From contig JACXUV010000026.1 of assembly GCA_014763715.1 (NCBI GenBank), positions 1-37,930 of the forward strand: DNA of 37,930 nucleotides, in the 5' to 3' direction. The DNA is from Rhodobacterales bacterium (lineage in GTDB: Bacteria > Pseudomonadota > Alphaproteobacteria > Caulobacterales > Hyphomonadaceae). Each line of letters starts with the position of its first letter. Positions within the stretch are counted from its first letter, which is position 1. Shown in pieces: positions 1-7,883 of this stretch. The notes beneath the pieces were generated by a model. That model saw nothing but the letters and a program-made list of their open reading frames with translations, was not told the origin of the DNA and ran no database searches. Made by a program: the position numbers and the translations under genes.

Positions 1-10
1 CTCCGCCTGC

Positions 11-165
11 AGCCCCTTCTCCTTGGGGCTTGTGAGGGGAAGCGAATGCACCGCATTCGCCCGAGCAAGGGGTTGGGGATGAGGGGTAAAGGCGTTTCCG
101 CGAGTGCAATCCGTGTGGCGACTCTGCGTTCCCTCACCCCAACCCCTCTCCCAAGGGAGAGGGGC
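11..165. repeat. palindromic intergenic repeat element, inverted pair
   Basis: The block carries three perfect hairpins: 11-16 with 25-30 (6 bp), 42-49 with 53-60 (8 bp, 3-nt loop) and 143-152 with 155-164 (10 bp, 2-nt loop). In addition, the G-rich segment at about 65-86 is an inverted, slightly diverged copy of the C-rich segment at 131-147 (core CCTCA-CCCCAACCCCT). The left and right parts are thus two copies of one element in opposite orientation; the left copy carries an insertion that includes the 42-60 hairpin. C-rich elements of this type are commonly scattered between genes in GC-rich proteobacteria. I infer a dispersed, possibly transcribed and folding element, not a gene. Confidence 0.6.
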
Positions 166-263
166 TTGAAGCTGCCCCTGCCGGAAACCTGACGCGAAAC
201 CTCAACCCAAAAACCAGACCTATCCACCAAGCGCCTTCACGGGCGCCGCTGGTGCTGGCGCAA

Positions 264-300
264 ACAAAAACGCCCTCCCGCGATGGGGAGGGCGTTTGTT
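264..300 (-). terminator. Rho-independent terminator of phaB
   Basis: Read on the minus strand, a 9-bp GC-rich stem (arms 286-294 and 271-279, loop 280-285) is followed directly by a run of five T residues (266-270). It lies about 25 bases past the phaB stop codon, the expected place for an intrinsic terminator. Confidence 0.85.
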
Positions 301-320
301 CCGGAATGGGACAGTCCGCC

Positions 321-1046
321 TTAGCCGGCGATGTATTGTGCACCGTTCACGGTCATCGTGGCGCCGGTGATGAAGGCGCCATCGTCGCTGGCGAGATAGG
401 CGCACATGGAGGCGATTTCTTCCGGCTTGCCGAGGCGGCCGACCGGGATCGTCGCGATGATGCCTTCGAGAACCTTCTCAGGCACGGCGCGCACCATCTC
501 GGTGTCGATATAGCCCGGGCAGACCGTGTTCACGGTGATGCCCTTCTTGGCGCCTTCCTGGGCGAGGGCCTTGCTGAAGCCGATCAGGCCGGCCTTGGCA
601 GCGGAATAGTTCGCCTGGCCGAACTGGCCTTTCTGGCCGTTGATCGAGGAAATGTTGATGACGCGGCCCCAATTGCGCTCGCGCATGCCTTCCCAGACAT
701 GGTGCGTCACGTTGAAGGCAGAGGTCAGGTCGATGTCGATGACCTGTTGCCATTGGTCTTTCGTCATCTTGTGGAAGGGCGCATCGCGCGTCACACCGGC
801 ATTGTTGATCACGATGTCGATCGGGCCGAGGTCTTTCTCGATGGCGGCGATACCGGCGCCCACGGCGTCATAATCTGCCACGTCGAACTTGTAGACATGG
901 ATGCCCAGCTCATCTGCGGTGGCCTTTGCGGCCTCATCATTGCCCGCATAGTTTGCGGCAACCTTGTAGCCGGCTTTTGCCATGGCTGCGCTGATGGCGT
1001 GGCCGATACCGCGTGTACCACCCGTAACCAGAACCGTTTTCGACAT
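321..1046 (-). CDS. phaB: acetoacetyl-CoA reductase PhaB
   Basis: NADPH-dependent reduction of acetoacetyl-CoA to (R)-3-hydroxybutyryl-CoA, the second step of polyhydroxybutyrate synthesis, in the cytoplasm. This is a 241-residue short-chain dehydrogenase: TGGTRGIG nucleotide loop at residues 8-15, NNAG at 81-84, catalytic Ser134, Tyr147 and Lys151. The segment ISSINGQKGQFGQANYSAAK is nearly the PhaB signature, and GYIDTEMV follows in the substrate loop. An in-frame ATG nine codons upstream exists, but the GGGAGGAG Shine-Dalgarno sits seven bases before the ATG at 1046, so I use that start. It is divergent from phaR, whose product probably controls it. No phaA (thiolase) or phaC (synthase) lies in the window. 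Confidence 0.95.
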   Translation of the reverse strand: MSKTVLVTGGTRGIGHAISAAMAKAGYKVAANYAGNDEAAKATADELGIHVYKFDVADYDAVGAGIAAIEKDLGPIDIVINNAGVTRDAPFHKMTKDQWQQVIDIDLTSAFNVTHHVWEGMRERNWGRVINISSINGQKGQFGQANYSAAKAGLIGFSKALAQEGAKKGITVNTVCPGYIDTEMVRAVPEKVLEGIIATIPVGRLGKPEEIASMCAYLASDDGAFITGATMTVNGAQYIAG

Positions 1047-1072
1047 GGGTGCTCCTCCCTGTAAATTTTGCA

Positions 1073-1162
1073 CTGCAACACGCTTACAGCTACTGTTGCA
1101 GAAACTTCAATAGCGCATTGGTCGCATGCAGATTTTATGCGAGATTGTGCCGCATAGCACAA
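1073..1162. promoter_or_regulatory. candidate PhaR operators between phaB and phaR
   Basis: The 153-bp divergent intergenic region is unusually rich in TGC/GCA. It holds three nested palindromes: CTGCAACA (1073-1080) with TGTTGCAG (1094-1101), TATGCG (1136-1141) with CGCATA (1151-1156), and TTGTGC (1145-1150) with GCACAA (1157-1162). PhaR-type repressors are reported to bind CTGC/GCAG-type inverted motifs near pha promoters. Position beside phaR and motif type together suggest autoregulation plus control of phaB. The binding is inferred. Confidence 0.5.
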
Positions 1163-1199
1163 AAATTGCTTTTCCCGTGGGGAAAGCTGAGGAACGAAA

Positions 1200-1778
1200 A
1201 TGGTCAAAGGGACTGGCTCAACACAGCCGATCATCATCAAGAAGTACGCAAACCGGCGCCTCTATGACACGTCGACCTCGTCCTATGTGACGCTGGATCA
1301 CCTGTCGGACCTGGTTCGCGAAGGACGGGATTTCGAAGTCCGGGATGCCAAGACGGGGGAGGACCTCACCCGGCAAGTGCTGACCCAGATCATCTTCGAG
1401 CAGGAGACGAAGGGCGAAGGCGCCCTGCCGCTGAACTTCCTGCGTCAGCTGATCGGCTTCTATGGCGGCGGCGCGCAGACTTTCCTGCCGGCCTTCCTGG
1501 ACATGTCGATGAACTCCTTCGCCGAGGCGCAGAAGGAATGGCACAAGGCCGCCAATCCGATGACCCTGTTCGAGAAACAGGCGAAACGGAACATGGCGAT
1601 GTTCGAACAGGCCATGAAGATGTTCATGCCGACGCTCTACGGATCGGCTAAGCCCGAGAAGCCGTCGGGCTCTCCGGCCAGCTCGATGATGGAAATGCAG
1701 GCCGAGGCACTGGCCAACATGCAGGCGCAGATGTCCGCCATCCAGGACCAGCTGGCAGAACTCTACCGCAAGGACTGA
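1200..1778 (+). CDS. phaR: polyhydroxyalkanoate synthesis repressor PhaR
   Basis: DNA-binding regulator that senses PHB granules and represses phasin and other pha genes. The 192-residue protein has the family's N-terminal PHB/PHA accumulation DNA-binding region at about 10-70 (IIIKKYANRRLYDTSTSSYV, then the VREGRDFEVRDAKTGEDLTR stretch). A Met/Gln-rich amphipathic C-terminal half follows (MEMQAEALANMQAQMSAIQD), probably the oligomerisation or granule-contact part. The start ATG has GAGGAA about seven bases upstream. It is divergent from phaB and ends just before a shared terminator. Recognition is strong from the N-terminal signature. Confidence 0.95.
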   Translation: MVKGTGSTQPIIIKKYANRRLYDTSTSSYVTLDHLSDLVREGRDFEVRDAKTGEDLTRQVLTQIIFEQETKGEGALPLNFLRQLIGFYGGGAQTFLPAFLDMSMNSFAEAQKEWHKAANPMTLFEKQAKRNMAMFEQAMKMFMPTLYGSAKPEKPSGSPASSMMEMQAEALANMQAQMSAIQDQLAELYRKD

Positions 1779-1802
1779 AGTCTCTTTCGTCTGCCGCAAC
1801 AA

Positions 1803-1828
1803 AAAAGCCCGCTTCACAGCGGGCTTTT
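1803..1828. terminator. bidirectional intrinsic terminator
   Basis: An 11-bp stem, AAAAGCCCGCT at 1803-1813 paired with AGCGGGCTTTT at 1818-1828, with a four-base TCAC loop. A-runs on one side and T-runs on the other let it work in both directions. It lies between the stop codons of convergent phaR (+) and the membrane-protein gene (-). Confidence 0.9.
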
Positions 1829-1853
1829 CGCATTTTTGGGAAGGGCGCGGGCC

Positions 1854-2321
1854 TCAGCCGTGATCCACGCCAAAGTCGCGCCGGGCCGAAACGATCGTCA
1901 CCACAACACCGGCCAGCACATCCAGCAGTGTCATCGACATCAGGATGAAGAAGGTGGAGGTCGCAAAGTTCGGGGCCAGAAGGAACTCGATCAGGCACAG
2001 GATGAACAGCATCATCGAAATCGCGTGATTGATGATGGTCGAGGTGCCGGTGCTGGTCGACTTCAGGATTTCCAGGAACAGGAAGACGATCGACAGAAGC
2101 AGGATCGCGTCACCCTGGGTCAGCACCCATTTGACGCCGGAAATCATCGGCAGGGAAAAGAAGGTCTCGTTCAGCACCGCCTGCAGCGGGGCGGTATCGC
2201 TGGCCACGATCTGGCCCAGCTCATTGGTCGTCGCGGCCGGGCCGCCAGCCATCACGGCCAGCAGATTGTACAAGGCCACAGGCACGATCAGTAGCGGAAA
2301 GATTCCGAAGATTGCACGCAT
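1854..2321 (-). CDS. small membrane protein of unknown function
   Basis: A 155-residue integral membrane protein; I do not recognise the family. The N-terminus (MRAIFGIFPLLIVPVALYNL) forms a first hydrophobic segment, followed by an exported or cytosolic loop of about 35 residues. Three more hydrophobic stretches lie near 62-85, 95-112 and 118-145, and the tail is charged (SARRDFGVDHG). An ATG 35 codons upstream (2426) is possible, but it has no Shine-Dalgarno and adds a basic, low-complexity tail. The ATG at 2321 has AAGGGG seven bases upstream, so I prefer it. It stands alone, convergent with phaR. Confidence 0.7.
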   Translation of the reverse strand: MRAIFGIFPLLIVPVALYNLLAVMAGGPAATTNELGQIVASDTAPLQAVLNETFFSLPMISGVKWVLTQGDAILLLSIVFLFLEILKSTSTGTSTIINHAISMMLFILCLIEFLLAPNFATSTFFILMSMTLLDVLAGVVVTIVSARRDFGVDHG

Positions 2322-2443
2322 CAAATACCCCTTTTCGGTGCTGCTGCGGGACCCGGCAGCCTGCCGGTTACGCCGGGCGATGAACCCGCCAATAACGGCT
2401 GCCTGTGTGTCCTTTTTCATGTTCACTAACCCGTCGCTCAGCG

Positions 2444-2455
2444 CGTGTTAACACG
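2444..2455. promoter_or_regulatory. 12-bp perfect palindrome upstream of the small membrane protein
   Basis: CGTGTTAACACG is a perfect palindrome in the 248-bp gap between the GT2 stop (2570) and the chosen start at 2321. Its right half continues into TTAA-N7-TTTA (2448-2462), one mismatch from the CtrA-type TTAA-N7-TTAA pattern of alphaproteobacteria. It could be a regulator site for the downstream gene; this is a pattern only. Confidence 0.3.
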
Positions 2456-2569
2456 AGGTTTACCGGATACTTCCCGGCGAGGCGAGGGGAAATCCCGATC
2501 GGCCTTAACCAGCAGTATTCCCGTAATTCGGGCGATTTGCGGGCGGATTGGACAGGAAGCCAGACTGGC

Positions 2570-3301
2570 TCAGATCTCGTCCGCGCCGCCGGGGTTGCGC
2601 CGGCGGCGGATCAGCCAGGTGACACCGCGCAGATCGGAGAGGGCATCGTTCAGGCGGCCGAAATTGGTGTAGTTCGACTTGCCCGTTCCGCGCTCGCGGT
2701 GGTTCACGTCGCGATACTCCACATCGAAGCCTTCAGCCCGCATCAGCGCCGGCATGTAGCGGTGCATGTGATCGAAATAGGGCAGCTGGATATAGGCCGG
2801 GCGCTTCATCACCTTGATGCCGCAGCCGCTGTCGTCGCAGTCATCCTTCAGCATGCGCTTGCGGATCTTGTTGGCAAAGCGCGAGCCGAACCGCTTCCAG
2901 GCGGTGTCCTTGCGCTTGGCCCGGCGGCCCATGACCATTTTCAGGTTTTCCGGCGCATCCTGGCGGGTCAGCTGGCGGTAGAGGTCCGGCAGGTCGGCCG
3001 GATCGTTCTGGCCGTCACCGTCCAGCGTGCCGATCACCGGGGCTTTCGCCGCAAGGATACCGGAGCGGATCGCCCGGCTCTGGCCGGCATTCTTGCGGTG
3101 GCCGAGGACGCGCAGCATCGGATATTTCGCCTTCAGCTCCACCAGCTGGGCGCGGGTATCGTCGGTCGAGGCGTCGTCGACGAACACCATTTCATAGGCG
3201 CGCCCGTCGAGCGCTTTCGCGATTTCGCCGATCAGGGTCGCCACATTGCCGGATTCATTGTGCACCGGCACGACGACAGAGAATTCAAGAGCCTGGTCCA
3301 A
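2570..3301 (-). CDS. family 2 glycosyltransferase, prenyl-phosphate sugar synthase-like
   Basis: 243 residues, GT-A fold, resembling dolichol-phosphate mannosyltransferase and ArnC-type enzymes that load a sugar from a nucleotide donor onto a membrane prenyl phosphate. Visible motifs are VVPVHNES at 10-17, VFVDDAS at 39-45, the metal-binding D94-G-D96 in LDGDGQND, and RERGTGKSNY near 205. It lacks the C-terminal membrane helices that many ArnC relatives carry, so it is the short, Dpm1-like form. The start is TTG with AAGGGA seven bases upstream; no in-frame ATG fits. The divergent neighbour is an ArnT-like transferase that would use exactly such a lipid-linked sugar. The actual sugar cannot be read from the sequence. 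Confidence 0.85.
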   Translation of the reverse strand: MDQALEFSVVVPVHNESGNVATLIGEIAKALDGRAYEMVFVDDASTDDTRAQLVELKAKYPMLRVLGHRKNAGQSRAIRSGILAAKAPVIGTLDGDGQNDPADLPDLYRQLTRQDAPENLKMVMGRRAKRKDTAWKRFGSRFANKIRKRMLKDDCDDSGCGIKVMKRPAYIQLPYFDHMHRYMPALMRAEGFDVEYRDVNHRERGTGKSNYTNFGRLNDALSDLRGVTWLIRRRRNPGGADEI

Positions 3302-3472
3302 TTCCAGATCCCTTCTGCTGATGCGCCCCCACAGTCTGCTTTATAAGCCGGACGCTCGGAAAAGTTTTTGCCTCATACAGAGAGTGCCGCCTGATGGCGA
3401 GCCCCGGGCTTCACCCGCGACTGCGCCCAAAAGCGCGAGACGAAGCGGCCCGAAACGTTTAGAGGGAGGGCC

Positions 3473-5467
3473 ATGACATTGCTCGACCGCCTTTCGACCG
3501 GCTGGAAAGCCTGGGTCGCCCTTTTCCTCATCACTTTCAGCGCCGCCGCGCCCGGTGTGTTTCTCCTGCCGGCCCTGGACCGGGACGAGAGCCGCTTCGC
3601 GCAGGCCTCCAAGCAGATGCTGGAGGATCATGACTATATCCGCATCCAGTATCAGGATGAGCTGCGGAACAAGAAACCGGCAGGGATCCACTGGCTGCAG
3701 GCGGCCTCGACGGCGGTCTTCACCGGGCCGGAAGCCAAGCAGATCTGGACCTATCGTTTCCCCAGCTGGATCGGGGCGAGCCTTGCGGCCCTGGCCTGTT
3801 TCTGGTGCGGCATTCCCCTGATCGGGCGACGGGGGGCCTTTCTGGGCGCGGCCCTGTTCGGCTCGACCCTCTTGCTGACATCCGAAGCGCATATCGCGAA
3901 GACCGATGCCGTCCTGGTCTTCCTCACGACGCTGGGCATTGGGGCGCTTGGGCGGCTCTATATCCGCAAGGACCAGTCGAAGAAGATGGCGCTCGTCTTC
4001 TGGCTCGCCATGGGGCTCGGCTTCCTGATCAAGGGGCCGGTGACGCCCATGGTCGCGGCCTATGCTGGGTTTGGCGCCTGGGTCTGGGGCCGGGCAGAGA
4101 ACGGGAAGGGGGGCGACTGGTGGCGGGTGCTGCTCTGGTGGCCGGGGCCGGCGCTGTTCGTGGCGCTGGTGTTGCCCTGGTTCCTGTGGGTGCAGGCGGC
4201 AACAGGCGGGGAGTTCCTTCAGGGCGCCGTCGGCAAGGACCTGAAAGACAAGTTCACCGGCGCATCGGAAGGCCATGGCGGATGGCCGTTCTATCACCTG
4301 ACACATCTGCCAATCTGGTTTTTCCCGGCGATCCTGCTGATCGTGCCAGGCCTGGTGGCGGGCTGGAAGGACGTGCGTCAGGCGACGGTGGCACGGAAAG
4401 GCCATCCCGGGCTGATCATTGGCGGCGCGCTGCTGGCGGTGAGCCTGCTGCTTGCGCTGGTCCTGCCGGGATCTGCCGCGAATGGCATAAAGGTGGCCTA
4501 TCCGGCGGTGCTGCTGCTCGTCTTCTGGGGCCTGTCGATGCGAGATGGATGGTGGCGCCGGGCGCCTGTCTCGCCAGAGGCGCCCGATGAGGTGTTGGGC
4601 CTGCGCTTCCTCCTCAGCTGGACGCTGCTCACCTGGGCCTTTTTCGAGCTGATGCCGACCCTGCTCAGCCATTATATCCTGCCGGCCTATCCGGGCATGG
4701 CGCTGCTCTGCGGGCATGCGGCGGTGCGCCTGATGGACGGGGCGAAGATGCCGGTGTCGCGCTGGCTGTCGCTTGCCTTGTTCGGGCTGGGAGCAACGCT
4801 ATTGCTGGCAGTTTCCTATCCGGGCGTCACGCACTCCTTCATGGCGGAAACGGCGGGGGACTTCACCACTGCGTCATCCGCTGAAGTTCTGGAAACCTGG
4901 CAGGCCTATCGGGAGTTCCCGGTCTGGCTCTGGTGGGCCGCGTTCGCGCTCTGCGGCGCGGCGGCGATCGAATTCAGCCGGGCACGGACGGCCGCGTCGA
5001 TTGCGCTCGGTGTGGCGGCGGCGTTCGTCATCGGCTGGCACATCCGCATCTTCATGCTGCCGAGCCAGATCTGGGTGCAGCCGACGGAAACCGCGCGGCT
5101 CGCCCTAGAAGATGTCTGCGGCGTGCCGGGGCAGGCCTGTTCGATGACCCCGACGGAACGCATCCTTTCGCTCGGCTATGCCGAACCGTCCTATATCCTG
5201 ACCATGGGCACGCAGAATTTGCACCCGCCAGAAACGCCGCTGGACCTGCCGGCAGAAGAGAGCGCCTATCCGGTTGTTTATCTGGTGAACTATGAAGACC
5301 GCAAAGCCGAACCTCCGGTGGCGGAGGAAGTGGAACACCTGCGCGATCAGGCACGCGGCATGGGACTCTGCATCATGGAGTCGGAGCCATATTACGCGCT
5401 GAATTATTCCAACGGCGACCCGGTCCACTTCGTGGCCATGCGGTTTGACCGGGAAGGCTGCCGCTAG
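3473..5467 (+). CDS. ArnT/PMT-like membrane glycosyltransferase
   Basis: 664 residues, GT-C fold, about a dozen hydrophobic segments in the first 500 residues and a soluble, probably periplasmic C-terminal domain (about 530-664). The first periplasmic loop holds the family's catalytic acidic pair (Asp38-Glu39 in LDRDESRFAQ), then QMLEDHDYI and ELRNKKPAGIHWLQ, matching the ArnT/PMT_2 pattern of acidic loop, 'KPP-x-YW'-like motif and helix. It would transfer a sugar from a prenyl-phosphate carrier to lipid A, another glycolipid or protein. GAGGGAGG precedes the ATG. The stop codon overlaps that of the convergent TonB receptor gene by four bases. I do not assign arnT because the other arn genes are not here. 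Confidence 0.85.
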   Translation: MTLLDRLSTGWKAWVALFLITFSAAAPGVFLLPALDRDESRFAQASKQMLEDHDYIRIQYQDELRNKKPAGIHWLQAASTAVFTGPEAKQIWTYRFPSWIGASLAALACFWCGIPLIGRRGAFLGAALFGSTLLLTSEAHIAKTDAVLVFLTTLGIGALGRLYIRKDQSKKMALVFWLAMGLGFLIKGPVTPMVAAYAGFGAWVWGRAENGKGGDWWRVLLWWPGPALFVALVLPWFLWVQAATGGEFLQGAVGKDLKDKFTGASEGHGGWPFYHLTHLPIWFFPAILLIVPGLVAGWKDVRQATVARKGHPGLIIGGALLAVSLLLALVLPGSAANGIKVAYPAVLLLVFWGLSMRDGWWRRAPVSPEAPDEVLGLRFLLSWTLLTWAFFELMPTLLSHYILPAYPGMALLCGHAAVRLMDGAKMPVSRWLSLALFGLGATLLLAVSYPGVTHSFMAETAGDFTTASSAEVLETWQAYREFPVWLWWAAFALCGAAAIEFSRARTAASIALGVAAAFVIGWHIRIFMLPSQIWVQPTETARLALEDVCGVPGQACSMTPTERILSLGYAEPSYILTMGTQNLHPPETPLDLPAEESAYPVVYLVNYEDRKAEPPVAEEVEHLRDQARGMGLCIMESEPYYALNYSNGDPVHFVAMRFDREGCR

Positions 5468-7680
5468 AAGCTGTAGCCGATACGGATGCCATAGGTGCGC
5501 GGATCTGACCGGAACGTGTCATAGCCGATGAAGCCATAGCCGGAGAGGGCGTAGTCTTCATCTGTCAGGTTCCGGACCCAAAGGGTCACATCCAGCCCTT
5601 GGTCAGCGAAGCGCACTCCGGCCTCGGCCTGCAGCGTGGTGAAACCTTTCTGCATGCGGCTGCTGAGGCCTTCCGGATCCAGATAGTAGCGGCTGCGATA
5701 TTTGGCGTGCAGGGAGATGTGGGCATCAGCGTCTGCAGAGAGTGCGAAGTCGTAACGGCCGCCCAGCGTGGCCGATGTGTCCGGCGCGAAGGGCAGGGGA
5801 TTGCCATCGAACTTGGCCGCGTTGCCGCCGATATCGGAGGTCTGTTCGATCTCCGTATCCAGAAGGGTGAGGCCGCCATTCAGGGAGAAGGCGTCCGTCG
5901 CCTGCCAGCTGAAATCAGCATCCAACCCATAGACACTTGCGGCATCAAGGTTCGACAGGGAGTTCGAGATGATGCTGGAACCATCCGGCAGCGGAAAGTT
6001 TACGAAGATGCGTGCCTGCGGGGCATCATAGTCTTGATAGAACAGCGCAGCGTTCCAGACGAGGCGGGCAGAAGGCGCCGCCTTGAAGCCTATCTCATAG
6101 GCCGTGACGGTTTCCGCATCGAACAGGCCCTTATCGGCGAAGTGCGTGGCATTGTTCTGTACCTCGCCATTGAAGCCGCCGGATTTGTAGCTGTTGGCAA
6201 TCGAGGCATAGGCGGTGCCGGCGCCGGTGTCATAGGCAAGCGCGAGATTGCCGGTGAGGCGTGTATCGTCGATCTCGTTCGATCCGGCGGCGAGGCCAAG
6301 TCCGCCGACATTGTTGTAACCGATGGTGCCGTCATCGAAGATGTGGCGGCCAGCGCCGCGCCCTTCGATATTCTCCTGCGTGATCCGTGCGCCAAGCGTG
6401 GCGGTGAGGCGGTCTGACAGGGCGACCTCATTATAGGTGAAGGCGGCCAGAACGGTCCGGTCCTGGCGAATGTCCGTCACCAGTGTCATGGCGGTGCCAT
6501 TGGAGGCCGGGGTGGGGCCTGCCCGGCTGGCGGCGCCGACATAGGGGCAGGTGCCGGTCAGGGTGTCCGGATCCAGCTCGCCGCACCAGATGGTGTAGGT
6601 CTGGCTGAAATCCTCGCTGGCGGCATAGAGACCGAACAGGGTTGAGCCATTCGCGTGTTCTGTCTTAAGGCGGAACTCCTGGGAGTATTGCCGGAAGTCA
6701 CGAAGGTAGGAGAGGTTCGCGCTGTAGAGCGGATTGTCATAGAGCGCGACGGCGCCGTCGAAGTCGAACCCGTATTCCTGGTTGAAGCCTTCGAAGGCGG
6801 TGAGGGAGGTCAGCGTCCAGTTGCCCAGGTCGCGGACATATTCGGCAGAGGTGCCATAGAACTTGTTATCCGTATCCTGAATGCCGTCGGCACCGACGGA
6901 AATCCTGTGATCGCTGAGGCCGAGCGTGTCGTTGCGAGGGGCGGCGTTGACGCCATTGTCTTCCTCGTAATGCGTGCGGACCAGCAGGCTGCCGCCGAAC
7001 ACGTTCTCCCAGTTCAGGCCGAGGCGCAGGCCGAATTCGTCGCGTACACCGCCAGCGGCATCCGGCCCGCCGGTATTGTCCAGCGCGGGATCGCGGGAAA
7101 GGTACCGGGCGGCGAGGCGATAGCTGAAGTTTTCACCGATGCTCTGGCCGTAGGCGCCTTCCAGATCGGTGCGCTGGTAATTTCCGTAACCGGCGCGAAG
7201 GTAGCGGGCCTGGTCTGCGTCAGGGCGGGCGGTAAGGAAGCTGATTGCGCCGGAGGAGGCGTTGCGCCCGAACAATGTGCCTTGCGGGCCTTTCAGCACT
7301 TCCACACCGGACAGGTCGTACAGCATCAGGCCGGTCTGCACATTGGTGGCCAGCAACACGCCATCGGAATAGACAGCCGCCGCGCCAGGGGTCAGCGCCT
7401 GATGATCCACCGCGCCGATGCCGCGAATCTGGAAGGCGACCTGCGTGCCATTGGCGACGGCGGCTTCCACGCCGGTCAGCAGGTCCGTCATATCCTCTGC
7501 GCCGAGATAGGCTGAGGCGAGGCCGAGCTCGTCGCCGCTGATCACGCTGACTGACATCGGGATGTCGCTGAGCGGCGTCTCGCCTGCCGTCGCCGTCGTC
7601 ACGACCGGGTCGAGCCGGACAGGGGCGTCTTCCGGCTGAGAGGTGAGGGCGGCAGCAGTCAGGAAAAGCGCAAGAGACAT
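5464..7680 (-). CDS. TonB-dependent outer membrane receptor
   Basis: 738 residues. A short signal peptide (MSLALFLTAAALTSQ) is followed by a plug domain (about 30-150) with the signatures QIRGIG, VEVLKGPQGTLFGRNAS and GAISFLT, then a 22-strand-type beta barrel. It ends in GIRIGYSF, with the C-terminal aromatic residue needed for outer membrane insertion. It uses the TonB/ExbBD energy system to import a scarce substrate; the plug resembles those of the large receptor sets of Caulobacterales and sphingomonads, and the ligand is not predictable. An in-frame stop lies ten codons above the ATG, so the start is fixed; the Shine-Dalgarno AAGAAGG is nine bases away. It is divergent from an exported amidohydrolase, which may act on the imported compound. 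Confidence 0.92.
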   Translation of the reverse strand: MSLALFLTAAALTSQPEDAPVRLDPVVTTATAGETPLSDIPMSVSVISGDELGLASAYLGAEDMTDLLTGVEAAVANGTQVAFQIRGIGAVDHQALTPGAAAVYSDGVLLATNVQTGLMLYDLSGVEVLKGPQGTLFGRNASSGAISFLTARPDADQARYLRAGYGNYQRTDLEGAYGQSIGENFSYRLAARYLSRDPALDNTGGPDAAGGVRDEFGLRLGLNWENVFGGSLLVRTHYEEDNGVNAAPRNDTLGLSDHRISVGADGIQDTDNKFYGTSAEYVRDLGNWTLTSLTAFEGFNQEYGFDFDGAVALYDNPLYSANLSYLRDFRQYSQEFRLKTEHANGSTLFGLYAASEDFSQTYTIWCGELDPDTLTGTCPYVGAASRAGPTPASNGTAMTLVTDIRQDRTVLAAFTYNEVALSDRLTATLGARITQENIEGRGAGRHIFDDGTIGYNNVGGLGLAAGSNEIDDTRLTGNLALAYDTGAGTAYASIANSYKSGGFNGEVQNNATHFADKGLFDAETVTAYEIGFKAAPSARLVWNAALFYQDYDAPQARIFVNFPLPDGSSIISNSLSNLDAASVYGLDADFSWQATDAFSLNGGLTLLDTEIEQTSDIGGNAAKFDGNPLPFAPDTSATLGGRYDFALSADADAHISLHAKYRSRYYLDPEGLSSRMQKGFTTLQAEAGVRFADQGLDVTLWVRNLTDEDYALSGYGFIGYDTFRSDPRTYGIRIGYSF

Positions 7681-7760
7681 TGGAGGGGGCCTTCTTCTGG
7701 AAGGCGGCGCTTATCAGGGTTCCGGAAGGGGCATCAACGGGCGCGCTGCGCCGGGTCTGC

Positions 7761-7780
7761 TAAAGTGACTTTGCACTTTA
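7761..7780. promoter_or_regulatory. 20-bp operator-like palindrome between receptor and amidohydrolase
   Basis: TAAAGTG (7761-7767) and CACTTTA (7774-7780) form a perfect 7-bp inverted repeat with a six-base spacer, roughly centred in the 203-bp divergent promoter region (81 bases from the receptor ATG, 104 from the amidohydrolase ATG). Symmetry, size and position are those of a dimeric regulator's operator. No regulator gene is adjacent, so the protein would be encoded elsewhere. Confidence 0.5.
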
Positions 7781-7883
7781 CTTACAACAGCTTTCCCGCG
7801 CTCAGGCATCGTGCCCGGCAGACGGGCGATTTACAGCACGCAGCCCGGCGCCTAGCCTGAGCCAAACAGCGGGAGACCTCAGC

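Larger units (their letters stand above)
1..320. other. gene-less stretch with a repeat element and a terminator
   Basis: I see no convincing protein-coding gene here. Every open frame in it is a shadow on or near the phaB end, without a ribosome binding site or a recognisable product. The left half (about 11-165) is occupied by C-rich/G-rich inverted repeats. The right end (264-300) is the intrinsic terminator of the leftward phaB gene. The middle, 166-262, shows nothing recognisable. Confidence 0.7.

Noticed and set aside
252-1064. 270-residue open frame on the plus strand over phaB
   Set aside because: It is antisense to a clear PhaB with all SDR motifs; the product is Gly/His/Asp-rich without a recognisable domain and without a ribosome site.
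3341-4717. 458-residue minus-strand frame over the ArnT-like gene
   Set aside because: Composition is Arg/Pro/Gln-rich as expected from the shadow of a GC-rich gene; the plus-strand frame has coherent membrane segments and a catalytic motif.
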